A stretch of DNA of 64,000 bases from Macrotis lagotis (GCF_037893015.1 NC_133665.1:40190537-40254536), one strand, 5' to 3'; positions 1-11,824 are shown, numbered from the stretch's first letter. A program made the numbers and translations. Notes: a model not told the origin generated them from the letters alone.

Positions 1-187
1 TGTAAAATCATGTTTAACATATTTCCATATTAGTCATGTTATAAAAAGTCTCTATTTCTTTAAACAGATCTGATTTTATGCACAGCTCAAAGAAGACAAT
101 GGAAGTGAAAAGAGGTAGGAATATACATCGAGCCGATGGTCAGAAATGCAGCCACTGACAAGATTTGTTCTAAAGAAAAAGCATTTT

Positions 188-351
188 GGGGGTGGCTAGG
201 TGGTACAGTGGATAGAGCACCAGCCTTGGAGTCAGGAGTAGTACCTGGGTTCAAATCCAATCTCAGATACTTAATAATTACCTAGCCCTGTGGCCTTGGG
301 CAAGCTACTTAACCCCATTTGCCTTGCAAAAGCCTAAATAAAAAAAAACAC
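188..351 (+). mobile_element. tRNA-derived marsupial SINE (WSINE-type)
   Basis: The head reads GGGGGTGGCTAGGTGG, followed by a box B-like GGTTCAAATCC, the segment TTAATAATTACCTAG and a 3' end CATTTGCCTTGCAAAAGCC with an A-rich tail. This is the same family as about a dozen other copies in the window. Degenerate copies of the target (AAAAAGCATTTTG before, AAAAAACACTTTG after) look like a target-site duplication. Non-autonomous; moved by L1 enzymes. Confidence 0.85.
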
Positions 352-1008
352 TTTGAGGAACTCTTATCAAATGGTATCCCTAATCACTTAATAATATTCC
401 CTAAAACAATGTAAAGACTATCAGTTTGCATTCTATGAGGGTGGGGAGAGGGAAGGAAGATTGGGGGAAACATTGTAAAATTAAAAAAAACTATAAAAAA
501 GAATATTCTCTAACAAACTGATAAGATCACATCACTCGCTTTTTAAAAGAAAGATTAGCAGCTGTGTTGAGCTTTATCCAAAATCTAGCAGGGAGTATGT
601 GTAGATTTAAGGTTACTAACTTGGCATTTCCTTCTTTTGACATCTGATGCCAAACACTGAGGTGTATCAGCGTTTCACATGGGCATCAGTTGTTAGATAA
701 GTAGAAGCAGCAAACAGAATACCATGAAGCCAAACTCTTTGAAGGAGAGTGGACCAAAGAGAGAGCTGCTGTGCTAGCAGAGAGACTTCACCTCCAGTAT
801 AAACAGTAAGACAAGGAAGAATCAGATAATTTCCCTCGGAATACTTCCAACAACCTGGGATGTCCTTGGTGTAGATGCTCCCTCCACTGACACAGATCTC
901 AAGTCTTCAAGGACTTTTAATGTCATCAAGGGAGGTTAAAAATAAATTTATGATCCTGCAACCAGCCCATCTGGTGATGAGACTCTAAACTTGCGAAACC
1001 AAGTCCAC

Positions 1009-1148
1009 ATATAAAGTTTTAACTCCGGGCTTTTTCAGTTTGATGGAAGTCCCCCGAAGCATTAATGGAGAACTTCTATTTGCTACAACAGATCTTCAAA
1101 AGTGGGAGGAGAGGGAGAGAGGGGAGGAGGGTTTGGTTCCAGGTAAGA
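1009..1148 (+). promoter_or_regulatory. Possible TATA box with short exon-like stretch
   Basis: ATATAAAG lies at 1009-1016. An ATG follows at 1065 and opens a frame that runs into CCAG/GTAAGA, a good splice-donor match with the cut before 1143. The frame encodes only about 26 residues rich in Arg and Gly and is not recognised. Such combinations occur by chance in AT-rich DNA, so this is a weak candidate for a first exon. Confidence 0.15.
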
Positions 1149-1560
1149 GAATTAAAAACTTTCATTTTTCTTGCTTTTCGTCCCTCTTTTGCTTTCTGAG
1201 TTGGCTGTCAGTTTAAACAATCTCTGCCAAAGGTACAGTCAGTGGTACAAGAAATTAAAGCATTCTCTAAGTAAACTCCCGAAGTAAAGTCGGAAACACA
1301 AATTTCCAGGTTTGGGTGGAGGGGGCGCTTTCCTTATCAATTAGACTCCAACCCTTAGCAAGGTGTTTGGCTCGTAACAGGCGCTTAATAAGAGCTTGTA
1401 AACCGATGGAAGAGGCAGGAGAAGAAAGAATAGGAGAAAACATACCCATCTCTCGACAAGTTCCATCAGTTTAATCTCTTTCAAAAAGTGTTTCATCATT
1501 TCATCTATAAAATAGGTTTTTCGGCAGAAGATACTAGAAAGTTTATTTAGAAAAGCAACC

Positions 1561-2110
1561 TGAAAGTGGGTCTCAGGTTGTGTAGTGCATCAGACAAAAG
1601 ACCGGGTTGCTGGGATTACGCTACCCCGAGAGTGCCCACAAAGCCCAGAACCCCAAGTCTCCCCTCGCAGGCGGGGGAAAACCCCTGTCTTTCACTTTTT
1701 CCCAATAAATTAAAAAAAAACAGTCCTTCCTTCCAATAACCCCCTTCCCACCCCATCCCCCAGGCAGCCAGAGGAAGGAAGCTGATTACCTGGGGCAAAC
1801 ACCTTGGCTTCATGGGTGTAGCAGGATGGATCCGAACCTCCTTCCAAAAGCGCAAACTCACTACGGTGGAAAGCTGCCGCCGCTTTCTCTTTCCAAGGCT
1901 ATCCTTTCCTTCGCCGGCTGTGCCTCCAACAGGGAAGCCCTCCTTCTCCGAGACCCACTAAAGTGGAATGGGCAACCTCCCCCTCCCACTCCACCTCCGC
2001 CTTCTTCCTCCTCCTTGCCTCTCCCAGATCTCAGACCAACAAGGAGGGGCCAAGAACCAGAGGCAAGACCTGGGATAAGGGCGCCCTCTGGGTATCACTA
2101 GAGCAAAGCT
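1561..2110. other. GC-richer block of unknown role
   Basis: Base composition rises clearly above the flanks and about a dozen CpGs appear, for example around CTGCCGCCGC (1874-1883) and TTCGCCGGCTG (1910-1920). It matches no repeat in the window. It could be a weak CpG island, an exon or a regulatory element. The open frames on both strands are Pro/Ser-rich or lack domains, so I do not call a gene. Confidence 0.3.
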
Positions 2111-2789
2111 AGCCCTCTCATTCTTCCCTAAACCCTCTATTTCTCAATCGCTCATGTCTCCCTAAGGCATAACCTCAGTTCTTCTTCCTCCTCTTTCCTT
2201 TTTTTCCCCTTACTTCCCTTTAGTTTTCATCTTCCTCTCAATACTTAAGAAAAATTGTAATTAATTTTATCAATTTGTTTTCATGTTTCCACAACCAACT
2301 CCAGGTGCAAAAGAGAGAGAGGAAACCAAAATTCAAACCAATTTTTTATGATCTCTTCTTCTTAAGACAATGACGGTTAGTGTCAATAGATCAAAGAAAA
2401 GAATAATCAAAACAGATGCATAAAAGGAAGCTTTTCTATGAAGCTCAGGCAACAGGTGTCCTAAATACTCTTTATTACATCAGTTGAAATCAAACATTCT
2501 ACAGATCTCCTAGATTTCAAAGCAAAAAGTGCAAAGCCTTCATTTTCCTGCCCATAGACCAAAGATAAGTTTTACAGTTAAAAAAAACTCTCTAAAAATA
2601 ACTGGGATTTTCAACACATTGTGATGTTTTACATGACTATATGTTTTTCCTCTTTCCAAATGGAGATCTTGTTCAACCTTTTTGGACATTAAAAATAACT
2701 TTTTTCCTTGTCTGGTCAGGAAAAAAATGCCATGTTTTCACTTGAAATTTGATTACTTTAATTCTTCATTAGTATGCTACAGTTTTATT

Positions 2790-3057
2790 AAAATACTAGA
2801 AATTAGGTGGTCTAATAGATAAATTATTGGACTTGGAGTCATGAAGATCCGAATTTGAGTACCACTTAAGAGATTTACTACTAACTTTGTGATCCTGAAA
2901 CAAGTCAACATCAGACAACTCAGCCTCAGGTTTCAAAGAGGATAATAATAGCATCTCTCTCATCAAGGCCATTATTAAGATTCAAATGGGAAATGAGATA
3001 GGAAATGTAAAGTGCTTTGTAAACCTTAAAAGAACTATGCAAATATTAGCTGTTATT
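2790..3057 (+). mobile_element. MIR/CORE-type SINE, old
   Basis: The sequence reads ..GGACTTGGAGTCATGAAGATC.., then a CTCAGCCTCAGGTTTC segment, and ends GTAAAGTGCTTTGTAAACC..ATTAGCTGTTATTA. That order (tRNA-like head, CORE, then the AAAGTGCTTTG tail region) is typical of MIR-related SINEs. It is strongly diverged, so far older than the L1 next to it. Confidence 0.6.
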
Positions 3058-3096
3058 AAAGCAGAAAAGTCTTGTAGTTTTAAGACTTTAATAAGC

Positions 3097-3113
3097 AAGA
3101 GATACAAATGTAG
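3097..3113 (+). repeat. Target-site duplication, left copy, of L1-A
   Basis: AAGAGATACAAATGTAG here is repeated without change at 10011-10027, just after the A-rich tail of L1-A. A perfect 17-bp duplication defines both ends of the element and shows it entered by target-primed reverse transcription. Confidence 0.95.
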
Positions 3114-3118
3114 ACTAC

Positions 3119-3131
3119 CAGTCAAGATGGT
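3119..3131 (+). promoter_or_regulatory. YY1-like site at the L1-A 5' end
   Basis: GTCAAGATGGTG lies about 8 bases inside the element. L1-B has the intact form GCCAAGATGGC at the same place. YY1 binds AAGATGGC, and the human L1 5' UTR carries CCAAGATGGC near its first bases, where it directs correct start-site choice. The match in L1-A has decayed at two positions. Confidence 0.5.
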
Positions 3132-3410
3132 GGAGAGAAGACAGGCACAGTTCTAAAGTCTCCTGATCTTTCCTCGTCTGTCATATGAAATAAACTTAAC
3201 AGAAATCCAACCCACAAAACCCAGAAAGAAAAGCCAGGAGAAAGAACATCTACCTCAGGATTTGTCTCCTGCAGGAACATTGGATGAATTCAGGCTGGTG
3301 AGTCTGGGCTCAGAGGGCAGATCAGCCCCAGATCAGCCAGATTAGCAGCTGAACTGGAGCCAGGAGTCTAGGGGCCTGCAAGCTGGACCTGCTGGATCAG
3401 TGGTGGGGCT

Positions 3411-3432
3411 GGGGGGGGGGGGGGGGGGGGGG
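3411..3432 (+). repeat. Run of 22 G in the L1-A 5' UTR
   Basis: Twenty-two consecutive G residues replace the short mixed sequence AGACAGCAGGGG found at the same place in L1-B (around 33250-33261). It is a slippage-prone homopolymer that could also form a quadruplex. The exact length in an assembly should be treated with caution. Confidence 0.9.
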
Positions 3433-3887
3433 CTTGAGTCAACTAGAGAGCTTGTCAAAAGGACTGGGGGGAGACTTCTGGTGCAGGAGAGATTCACACA
3501 CACCATCCCTGGGCTCCTCTGGTCTGAGGAACTCCGAGTCCACGCCTCCATTACAGCTGAGGCCTCTTCCCAAAACAAACAATTGCAGACTACTTCTGCC
3601 CCAGGCACAGGTGTGTGAGCAGAAGAACCAGCCCAGCTAACAATCCAGAGAGGAATGACCTCAGGCCAGGTTAAAGAGCACCTTTGATTGAAGACAAAAG
3701 AATTCAATAGCTATAACTCCACCCTTCAAGCAAAGGGAGAAGGCTTCAATCAAGGTCACAGACACTCCAGAGAAAGCAACCAGCACCTCCTACTGGCAGG
3801 CCAGAGAAATTGAATAAAGTGAGTAAAGCCTTTAGCAATCCCAAGCCCCTGTGAACCAACCCCTCCCCAACTCAAGGTCTTAGCAAA

Positions 3888-5061
3888 ATGAAGAAGAGTG
3901 AGCAGAAAGGTGGAGCCATAGAAAAATTCTTGGAAGGGAAAGACCCTAGCTCAAAAGACCTAGAACCTCTGAGGATAATACAATCTGGTCTTCAGCACAG
4001 AAAGACTTCCTTGAAGAAATAAGGAAGGAACTTAAAAATCAACTGGAAAATTTGGGAGAGACAATTAATACCTTGCAACAAGAAAACAAATCCTTAGAAA
4101 ATACAATTGGACTAATACAAAAGGAGACTAAATTGCTCAGATCCTCAATTGGACAAATACAAAATGAGAATAAATCTCTCAGATCATCAATTGGACAATT
4201 ACAAAATGAGAATAAATCTCTCAGATCATCAATTGGACAAATACAAAATGAGAATAAATCTCTCACATCCTCAATTGGGCAAATGCAAAAAGAAAATAAT
4301 TCTCTCAAAACCTCAATTAATCAAATGGAAAGTTCTTTCAAAAATAGAATGGACCAATTGGAAAAGGAGTTGGAAAAGGTTAATGAAGAACACTCCTCCC
4401 TAAAAAAAATGGAGTCTGCAGAAACTAATGACTCCATGAGACAGCAAGAGCCAGTTAAACAAAATCAAAAAATAGAAAAAAATAGAATAAAATGTAAAAT
4501 ACCTCATCAACAAAACAACTGACCTTGAGAATAGATCGAGGAGGGGAAACCTGAAAATTATTGGACTTCCTGAAAACACTGAAGAGAAAAAAAGCCTGCA
4601 CTTAATATTACAGGATCTAGTGAGGGAAAACTGCCCTGATATCATGGAACCAGAGGGCAAACTAGTTATTGAAAGAATACATTGATCCCCTCCAGAAAAA
4701 GATCCTAAAATGAAAACAGTAAGGAATGTTATGGCCAAATTCCCAGAACTATGAGATAAAAGAGAAAATCCTGCAAGCAGCCAGAAAGAAACAATTTAAA
4801 TATCAAGGAGCCACAGTAAGGATCACACAGGACCAGGCTGCACAAACATTAAGGGATTGAAGTGCCTGGAATGAGATATTTCGAAGAGCAAGGGAGCTTG
4901 GAATGCCACCAAGAATCTACTATCCCATAAAGCTGAGCCTTCTCTTCCACAGAAAAAGATGGACATTTAACAAAATGGAAGAATTCCAAAAATTCCTGAT
5001 AAAAAGACCAGAGCTAAATAGAAAATTTGGACATCAAACAGGAGGTTCAAGAGACACATGA
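3888..5061 (+). pseudogene. L1-A ORF1 (RNA-binding chaperone), broken
   Basis: ORF1p is the trimeric RNA-binding protein of the L1 particle. The start MKKSEQKGG lies at 3888. A long coiled coil follows, containing five exact-length 14-residue units of the form IGQIQNENKSLRSS (4104-4313). After a stop near 4520 the RNA-recognition region is readable (RGNLKIIGLPEN, then ENCPDIMEPEGK), then the C-terminal domain (QAARKKQFKYQGA, RKRWTFNKMEEF), ending at TGA 5059-5061. At least three stops or frame changes break it. The family is certain; no protein can be made. Confidence 0.9.
4104..4313 (+). repeat. Five tandem 42-bp units in the ORF1 coiled coil
   Basis: The start CAATTGG recurs at 4104, 4146, 4188, 4230 and 4272, always 42 bp apart, and a decayed CAATTAA marks the end at 4314. 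Each unit encodes 14 residues, two coiled-coil heptads. L1-B has only two such units (33953 and 33995). The unit number therefore changed between close relatives while the reading frame was kept. Confidence 0.92.
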
Positions 5062-5836
5062 AAAGGTTAAAAAAAAGGGAGGGAGGGATGGTAAAAGGAA
5101 AAAAAAACCTGCTATCCAATAAGTTGAAACTGGTTATATTCCAGCATGGGGAAAAAGACTCTCATAAATCTTGAGAAATGTAACTCTAACAGAGAGAATA
5201 TACCTAGCCAGAAATGATGAATATTCATGATCTATCCATGAGACTGCTATCTAATGGGATGTAACTGGCTTTATCCCCACTTGGGAGAAAGACTCTAATA
5301 ACTCTCAAGTTTTAACTCGATTAGATAGAATATACTTAACTAGAAGTGACAGATACTCAGAATTTTCTATGACTCAGATAGAATGATCTAAAAAACACTA
5401 CCTCCTTAAAAAGGGGGACAGGAAAGAGACGTGAGGGAGGGGATTGAATGGGGTAAATCTCATTACACTAAGAGGCACAAAATACCTATGGTAATAGAGG
5501 GGAAGAAGGGAGCAGATGAGAAACACCTGAATCTTCTTCTCATAAGACTTGGCTTAAAGTCAACCTACACATACTCAGTTAACTTATAAAACATCTAACC
5601 TTTCAAGTATTAAAAGGGGAAAAGGGGAGGGGGACAGAGAAAGGGAAGGGGAATGGGGAAAAAAGGGAAACTAACAAAAGGAAGGGAAGGGAAAAGGGAA
5701 AAAGGGAAAGGGGAAAGAAAGGGGAGGGGGTAATATAGGAGGGCAAATACACTGAAGGGGGTGGTATTCAGAAACAAAATACTGGGGAATATGGATAAGG
5801 GGGGAAGGGGGAAAATACAAACAGAGGGAAGATAGC
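5062..5836 (+). other. Long L1 inter-ORF region with polypurine tract
   Basis: About 775 bp separate the two ORFs, against a few tens of bases in human L1. From about 5610 to 5830 the sense strand is nearly pure A and G, with many GGG and GGGG runs such as AAAGGGAAAGGGGAAAG. L1-B has the same tract (about 35315-35525), so it belongs to the family. It may form quadruplex or triplex structure, or act in starting ORF2 translation; the function is unknown. Confidence 0.85.
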
Positions 5837-8800
5837 ATGGAGGGCAATAAAGAATTAGTAATCGTAACTTTGAATGTGAATGGGATGAACTCTCCCTTAA
5901 AATGTAAGCGAATAGTAGAGTGGATTAAAAACCAGAATCTGACAATATGCTGCTTACAAGAAACTCATTTGAAGCAGAGAGATACACATAGAGTAAAGGT
6001 AAAAGGTTTGAGCAAAATATATGTTGCTTCAGCTGAAGTAAAAAAAGCAGGGGTAGCAATCTTTATCTCAGACAAAGCAGTAGCAAAAATAGATAGCATT
6101 AAAAGAGATAAGGAAGGAAACTTTATCCTCCTAAAAGGTACCATAGACAATAAAGTTATTTCAATACTGAATGTATGTGCACCAAGTGGGGTAGCATCCA
6201 AATTCTTAGAGGAGAAGCTGAAAGAACTACAGGAAGACATAGACAGCAAAACTCTACTATTGGGAGACCTCAACCTCCTGCTCTCAGATCAAGATAAATC
6301 AAATCATAAAATAAACAAGAAAGAAGTTAAGGAGGTAAATAGATTGTTAGAAAAATTAGATACGGTAGACTTATGGAGGAAACTGAATGGGGATAGAAAG
6401 GAATATACCTTTTTCTCGGCAGTACATGGAACTTATACAAAAATTGACCATGTACTAGGACATAAAAACCTAATGATCAACTGCAGAAAGGCAGAAATTA
6501 GTGAATACATATTTCTCAGATCACAATGCAATAAAAGTCATATGCAATACTGGGCCAAGGAGATATAGACCAAGAACAAATTGGAAGCTGAATTTTAAAA
6601 AATGAGTGGACCAAAAAGCAAATTATAGAAAGAATTAACCATTTTATCCTTAGATAATGATAATGATGAAACAACATACCCAAACCTATGGGATTCATTC
6701 AAAGTGACTCTCAGGGGATATATTATAGCTTTAAATATTTACATGAATAAATTGGAGAAAGACGAACTCAATGAACTAAACATGCATCTAAAAAAATTAG
6801 AGAAAGAATAAATCAAAAATCCCCAATTAAATACCAAATTAGAAATTCTAAAAATTAAAGGAGAAATTAATAAAAGCAAAAGCAAAAAAACTATTGAATT
6901 AATAAATAAAACCAAAAGTTGGTATTATGAAAAAACAATAGAATTAATAAACCTCTGGTCAATTTGATTAAAAAAAAGAAAGAAGAAGAAAACCAAATTG
7001 CTAGTATCATAAATGAAAAAAGGTGAACTCACCACCAATGAGGAGGAAATTAAAGTAACAATTCAAAATTATTTTGCCCAACTCTATGCCAATAAATTTG
7101 ATAATCTAAGTGAAATGGATGAATATTTACAAAAATATAAGTTGCCCAGGTTAAATGAAGAAGAGATTAAAAAACTAAACAAACCTATCTCAGAAAAAAG
7201 AAATTCAGAAGCCACCATTGAACTCCCTAAGAAAAAATCTCCAGGGCCTGATGGATTCACAAGCTCATTCTACCAAACATTTAAAGAATAATTGGTTCCA
7301 ATTCTATATAAACTCTTTGGAAAAATAAGGAAAGATGGGACTCTGCCTAACTCTTTCTATGAAACCAATATGGTGCTGTTACCTTTACCAGGAAGAGTTA
7401 AAACAGAGAAATAAAATTATAGACCTATCTCCCTGATGAATATACATGCAAGAATCTTAAATAAAATCTTAGCAAAATGATTACAAGAAGTTATCACTAG
7501 GATAATACATTATGATTAAGTAGGATTTATTCCAGGAATGCAACGTTGCTTCAATATTAGGAAAACTGTTAGTATACTCAATTATATAAACAACAAACCT
7601 ATATGAAATTATATGATCATATCAATAGATGCTGAAAAAGCTTTTGACAAAATACAGCATCCATTCCTACTAAAAACACTAGAGAGTGTAGGAATAAATG
7701 GACTGTTCCTTAGAATAATTAGCAGTATCTACCTGAAACCATCAACAAGCATTATATTCAATGGGAAGAGGCTAGAGGCATTCCCAATAATATCAGGGGT
7801 GAAACAAGGGTGCTCATTATCACCACTGCTATTCAATATTGTATAAGAAATATTAGCTTCAGCAATTAGAGAAGAAAAAGAAATTGAAGGAATTAGAACT
7901 GGGAAGGAAGAGACAGAACTCTCACTCTTTGCAGATGACATGATGGTCTACCCAGAGAATCCCAAGAAATCATCCAAAAAACTACTGGAAACAATTAGCA
8001 ATTTCAGCAAAGTTGCAGGTTATAAAATAAACCCTCATAAATCCTCAACTTTTCTATATATGTCTAGCAAGATACAGCAGGAAGAACTAGAAAGAGAAAT
8101 CCCATTCAAAGTAACCTCAGACAATATAAAATACCTGGGAGTCTATTTGCCAAGAGAGACTCAGAATCTTTTTGAAAACAATTATAAAACACTTCTCACA
8201 CAAATTAAATCAGATTTAAATAACTGGGCAAATATCAACTGCTCATGGGTAGGTAGAGCTAATATAATAAAAATGACAATTTTACCAAAACTAAACTATT
8301 TGTTTAGTGCCCTAACAATCAAAATTCCAAAAAATTATTTTAATGAGTTAGAAAAAATTGTAGGTAAATTCATATGGAGAAATAAAAAGTCAAGAATTTC
8401 CAGGAGCTTAATGAAAAAAAGTTCAAAAGAAGGTGGCTTAGCCCTACCTGATCTAAAATTATATTATAAAGCATCAGTCATCAAAACTGTTTGGTATTGG
8501 CTAAGAAATAGAGTGGTGGACCAGTGGAATAGACTAGGTGCAAAAGCAGGAGACAATTATAATAATCTGCTGTTTGATAAACCCAAAGGGTCCAGCTATT
8601 GGGATAAAAGCTCCCTCTTTGATAAAAATTGGAAATTAGTATAGAAGAAACTTAGATTAGACCAACACCTCACACCCTTTACCAAGATAAGATCCAAATG
8701 GTTACAGGACTTAGACATAAAAAACAATACTCTAAGCAAATGAGAAGATCAAGGACTAGTTTACCTGTCAGATCTATGGAAAGGGGAGCAGTTTATGACT

Positions 8801-9633
8801 AAGGAAGAGTTGGAGAACATCACCAAAAACCAATTAGATGATTTCAATTACATTAAATTAAAAATCTTTTGCACAGATAAAACCACTGTAACCAAGATCA
8901 AAAGAAATGTAGTAAATTGGGAAACAATCTTTACTACTAATGATTCTGACAAAGGACTCATTTCTAAAATATACAGAGAACTGAGTCATATTTTTAAAAC
9001 AAAAAAGCCATTTCCCAATTGAAAATGGTCAAAGGATATGCAAAGGCAATTTACAGATGAGATCAAAGCAATCCATAGCCATATGAAAAATTGCTCTTAA
9101 TCATTAATTATTAGAGAAATGCAAATTAAAGCTTCTCTGAGGTACCACCTCATACCTCTCAGATTGGCCAATATGACCAGAAAGGATAATGATCATTGTT
9201 GGAAGGGTTGTTGGAAATCTGGGACACTATTACACTGTTGGTGGAGCTGTGAACTCATCCAACCTTTCTGGAGAGCTATTTGGAACTATGCCCAAAGGGC
9301 AATAAAAATGTGCATACCCTTTGACCCAGCAATATCACTACTGGGTCTATATCCTAAAGAGATGATGAAAAAGGGTAAAAACATCACTGTACAAAACTAT
9401 TTATAGCAGCCCTGTTTGTGGTGGCAAAGAATTGGAAATCAAGTAAATGTCCTTCAATTAGGGAATGGCTTAGCAAACTGTAGTATATGTATGTCATGGA
9501 ACATTGTTGTTCTATTAGAAACCAGGAGGGACGGGATTTCAGGGAATCCTGGAGGGATTTGCATGAACTGATGTTGAGTGAGATGAGCAGAACCAGAAAA
9601 ACACTCTACACCCTAACAGCAACATGGGAGTGA
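5837..9633 (+). pseudogene. L1-A ORF2 (endonuclease and reverse transcriptase), broken
   Basis: ORF2p nicks the target and copies RNA into it. ATG at 5837 opens the AP-type endonuclease: NVNGMNSP, CCLQETHL (catalytic Glu), LLGDLN, then [10 protein letters not shown]. The reverse transcriptase follows: SPGPDGF (about 7235), motif [15 protein letters not shown] (about 7620), motif [15 protein letters not shown], motif C LFADDM (about 7925-7942) and KYLGVYLP. The C-terminal Cys/His part HCWWSCELIQPFW lies near 9237, and the stop is at 9631-9633. The endonuclease frame breaks near 6500 and several later stops interrupt the enzyme. Confidence 0.95.
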
Positions 9634-10439
9634 TGATCAACCTTGAAGGACTTACTCCTTCCATCAGTGCAACAATCAGGAACTATTTGGGCTGTCTGCA
9701 AAGGAAGAGTGCCATCTGTATCCAGATAAGGAGCTGTGGAGTTTGATCAAAGGACTATTCCCTTTGATTTAGAAAAAAAACAGATATCTTATTGTCTGAT
9801 CTTTTTACCTCTTAGACTTCTTGTCTGTTCTTTAAGGATATGATTTCTTTCTCATCACACTCAATTTGGATCAAGGTACAACATGGAAACAAAGTAAAGA
9901 CTGACAGATTGCTTTCCATGGGGGGTGGGGTGAGGGGAGGGAAGTAAGATTGGGGAGAAAATTGTAAAATTCAAACAATATCTTTAATAAAATTAAATTA
10001 AAAAATAAAAAAGAGATACAAATGTAGTGCTGATATATATATATGCATATATATGGATTTCATCATTAATAAACTAGAAACCATAAACACCTTGAAAAAT
10101 GAATGTAAGATATGCTATTCAACTCTCTCACTTATTCTGTAAGACAATGACATTTGACAAGGGCAGATTGTAGAAATCAAAGGCTCCCAAGAAAGTTGCC
10201 TATGGCACAATCGAGTTTGAAAGTCAGTGCATGCTAGTCAAGGCAGGATATTTGACAAGAATATTATGAGAAAAAAGAGAATTCTCTAGTCATAGTATAT
10301 CTGGGTTTCAGTCAGTCATTTGAAGAAATCCTTCAAAATATACTTGTAGAAAAAAATGGAGAAATGGGGATTGGATAATATGATATATAGTTAGGTAGAA
10401 TTCAGAATAGTTCTCAAAGAATATTTATTAATAGATATG

Positions 10440-11712
10440 GCAGTCCAGGAAATGTTAAGTAAAATGTCACAAGGTTCTGACCTTGACCTTATTATCATCA
10501 TCTTTATCAGTGACATGACTGGAGTTACTTGTGGAACACATAAAATTTGCAAATGAAAGGAAGGTAGAAAGATAACACTGACAGAAGAATCAGTCTACCT
10601 AGACCACAACTGGATGCAACAGTAGTTTGAAGTTAATAAGATGAAAAACAGTAGGATAAATGTGAACTCTTACCATCAGATTAAAAAATCTAAATACAGG
10701 ATGATGTGAAATGGGTTTAAAGTAGTTCACCCTAGGGGATTTAGTAAAATTTGGTCTATGATGAACAACAAAAGAAATGCAAGTTAAGGCTGTATTCATT
10801 CTTTTAGAAAATACAACTGGTATTTATATAACATTTATTTTGTGAGGGATATATTTTCATGTGTTTTACCCCCATTTTTACATAAGAGGAAACTGAGTCC
10901 CAGAAAGATTAGGGGATTTGGGTCACATAACGTAATTAGTGTATGTCAGAACTCAGTTCTCTTCCTGACTTTAAAGGTCATATTTCCTCTAATCAATTCA
11001 AGTGTTGGGAGCAAGGGAGGCAATTCTCTTTCTATATCATGCTTTGCTTCAGACCACATGTAGTGCTGTGTCTAATTCTGAGTATCACATTGTAAGAGAG
11101 ATATTAGTGAATTAGAGAACATTCAGAGGAAAGCAACTGGGATGGGGAAAGATTTTCAAAATCATTCTATAAGAATTATTAGATGTCTGAATAGGAGAAG
11201 AGATAACTTAGGGGTAACTGGATAGAAGTCTTGAAGAGATCAAAAGGGTCAAAGAGAAGAGAAATTAATTTAATATGATTAACTCTAGAGAGAGGAAGTA
11301 GCATTCGTGGGTGACTACTGAGAGTTGAATTTCAACTCAATATAAAGGGAGAAAAAAACAACTTCCTACTAACTAGAGCTGTTTAGAAATTAAATTGGTT
11401 GAACTTGAAGTTAACAATAATAATGACTCAAATTTATAAATTGTTGTTTTAAGGTTGGCATTGTGATTTACATTATCTTAGTCCATCTTCACATTAACCC
11501 TATAACATAAGACTCAGAGAGGTAAAAAATGACTTGATCAGTACATATAGCTCATAAGTGATAAAGGAACCTGACTCCTGATTCAATAAGCCATCTACAG
11601 AGGAACATGAGTTCTTCTTCTTTCAGAGACTGAGTGAATCTTATTGAAGTTATTATAGTTGGTCTAAATGATTTCTGAGGTCACTTCCAACACTATTCTA
11701 ATTCTACAGCTT
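10440..11712 (+). mobile_element. CR1/L3-type LINE 3' region, old and interrupted
   Basis: The segments ACTGGATGCAACAG..AATAAGATGAAAAACAG (around 10610-10650), ATTCTGAGTATCACATTG.., AACTTCCTACTAACTAGAG (near 11361) and the final TTGGTCTAAATGATTTCTG (11661 on) with GAGGTCACTTCCAACAC follow the order of the CR1 3' end, whose consensus finishes with a TTGGACTAGATGA..GGTCCCTTCCAAC motif. A MIR is inserted at about 11415-11620. Strongly diverged; the left edge is uncertain. Confidence 0.6.
11415..11620 (-). mobile_element. MIR-type SINE inside CR1/L3
   Basis: Read on the minus strand it has the MIR order. On the plus strand the diagnostic pieces are CATTATCTTAGTCCATCTTC, ACATTAACCC, GACTCAGAGAGGTAAAA, TGACTTGATCAG and GACTCCTGATTC. 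It splits the CR1 copy, so it is younger than it. Confidence 0.55.
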
Positions 11713-11824
11713 CATTTGTGAAATAACTAGAGGGGAAACAATTTATATTAGGTTTTGCCAAAATGGTGGCAACTTGGATAAAAAGCAGGAAAACATATTT
11801 GCATCTTAAGATAAAGCAGCATCA

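Larger units (their letters stand above)
352..2786. other. Unassigned, mostly single-copy-looking DNA
   Basis: I recognise no gene or repeat family in most of this stretch. Two sub-regions are listed separately: a TATA-like element with a downstream splice-donor-like site (1009-1148), and a GC-richer block (1561-2110). Short open frames here have no recognisable domains. From 2111 to 2786 the DNA is AT-rich and featureless to me. Confidence 0.4.
3114..10010 (+). mobile_element. L1-A: full-length, inactive LINE-1
   Basis: About 6.9 kb with all parts in order: 5' UTR (3114-3887), ORF1 (3888-5061), an unusually long purine-rich inter-ORF region (5062-5836), ORF2 (5837-9633), and a 3' UTR with a G-rich tract (9917-9953) ending in an A-rich tail. 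A perfect 17-bp duplication flanks it. Both ORFs carry several stops and frameshifts, so it is dead, but the 5' end is complete. It is closely similar to L1-B throughout, so both come from one fairly recent family. Confidence 0.95.

Noticed and set aside
4104-4313. CRISPR-like or satellite array of regular 42-bp units
   Set aside because: The units are adjacent without spacers and encode a coiled coil in the L1 ORF1 frame.
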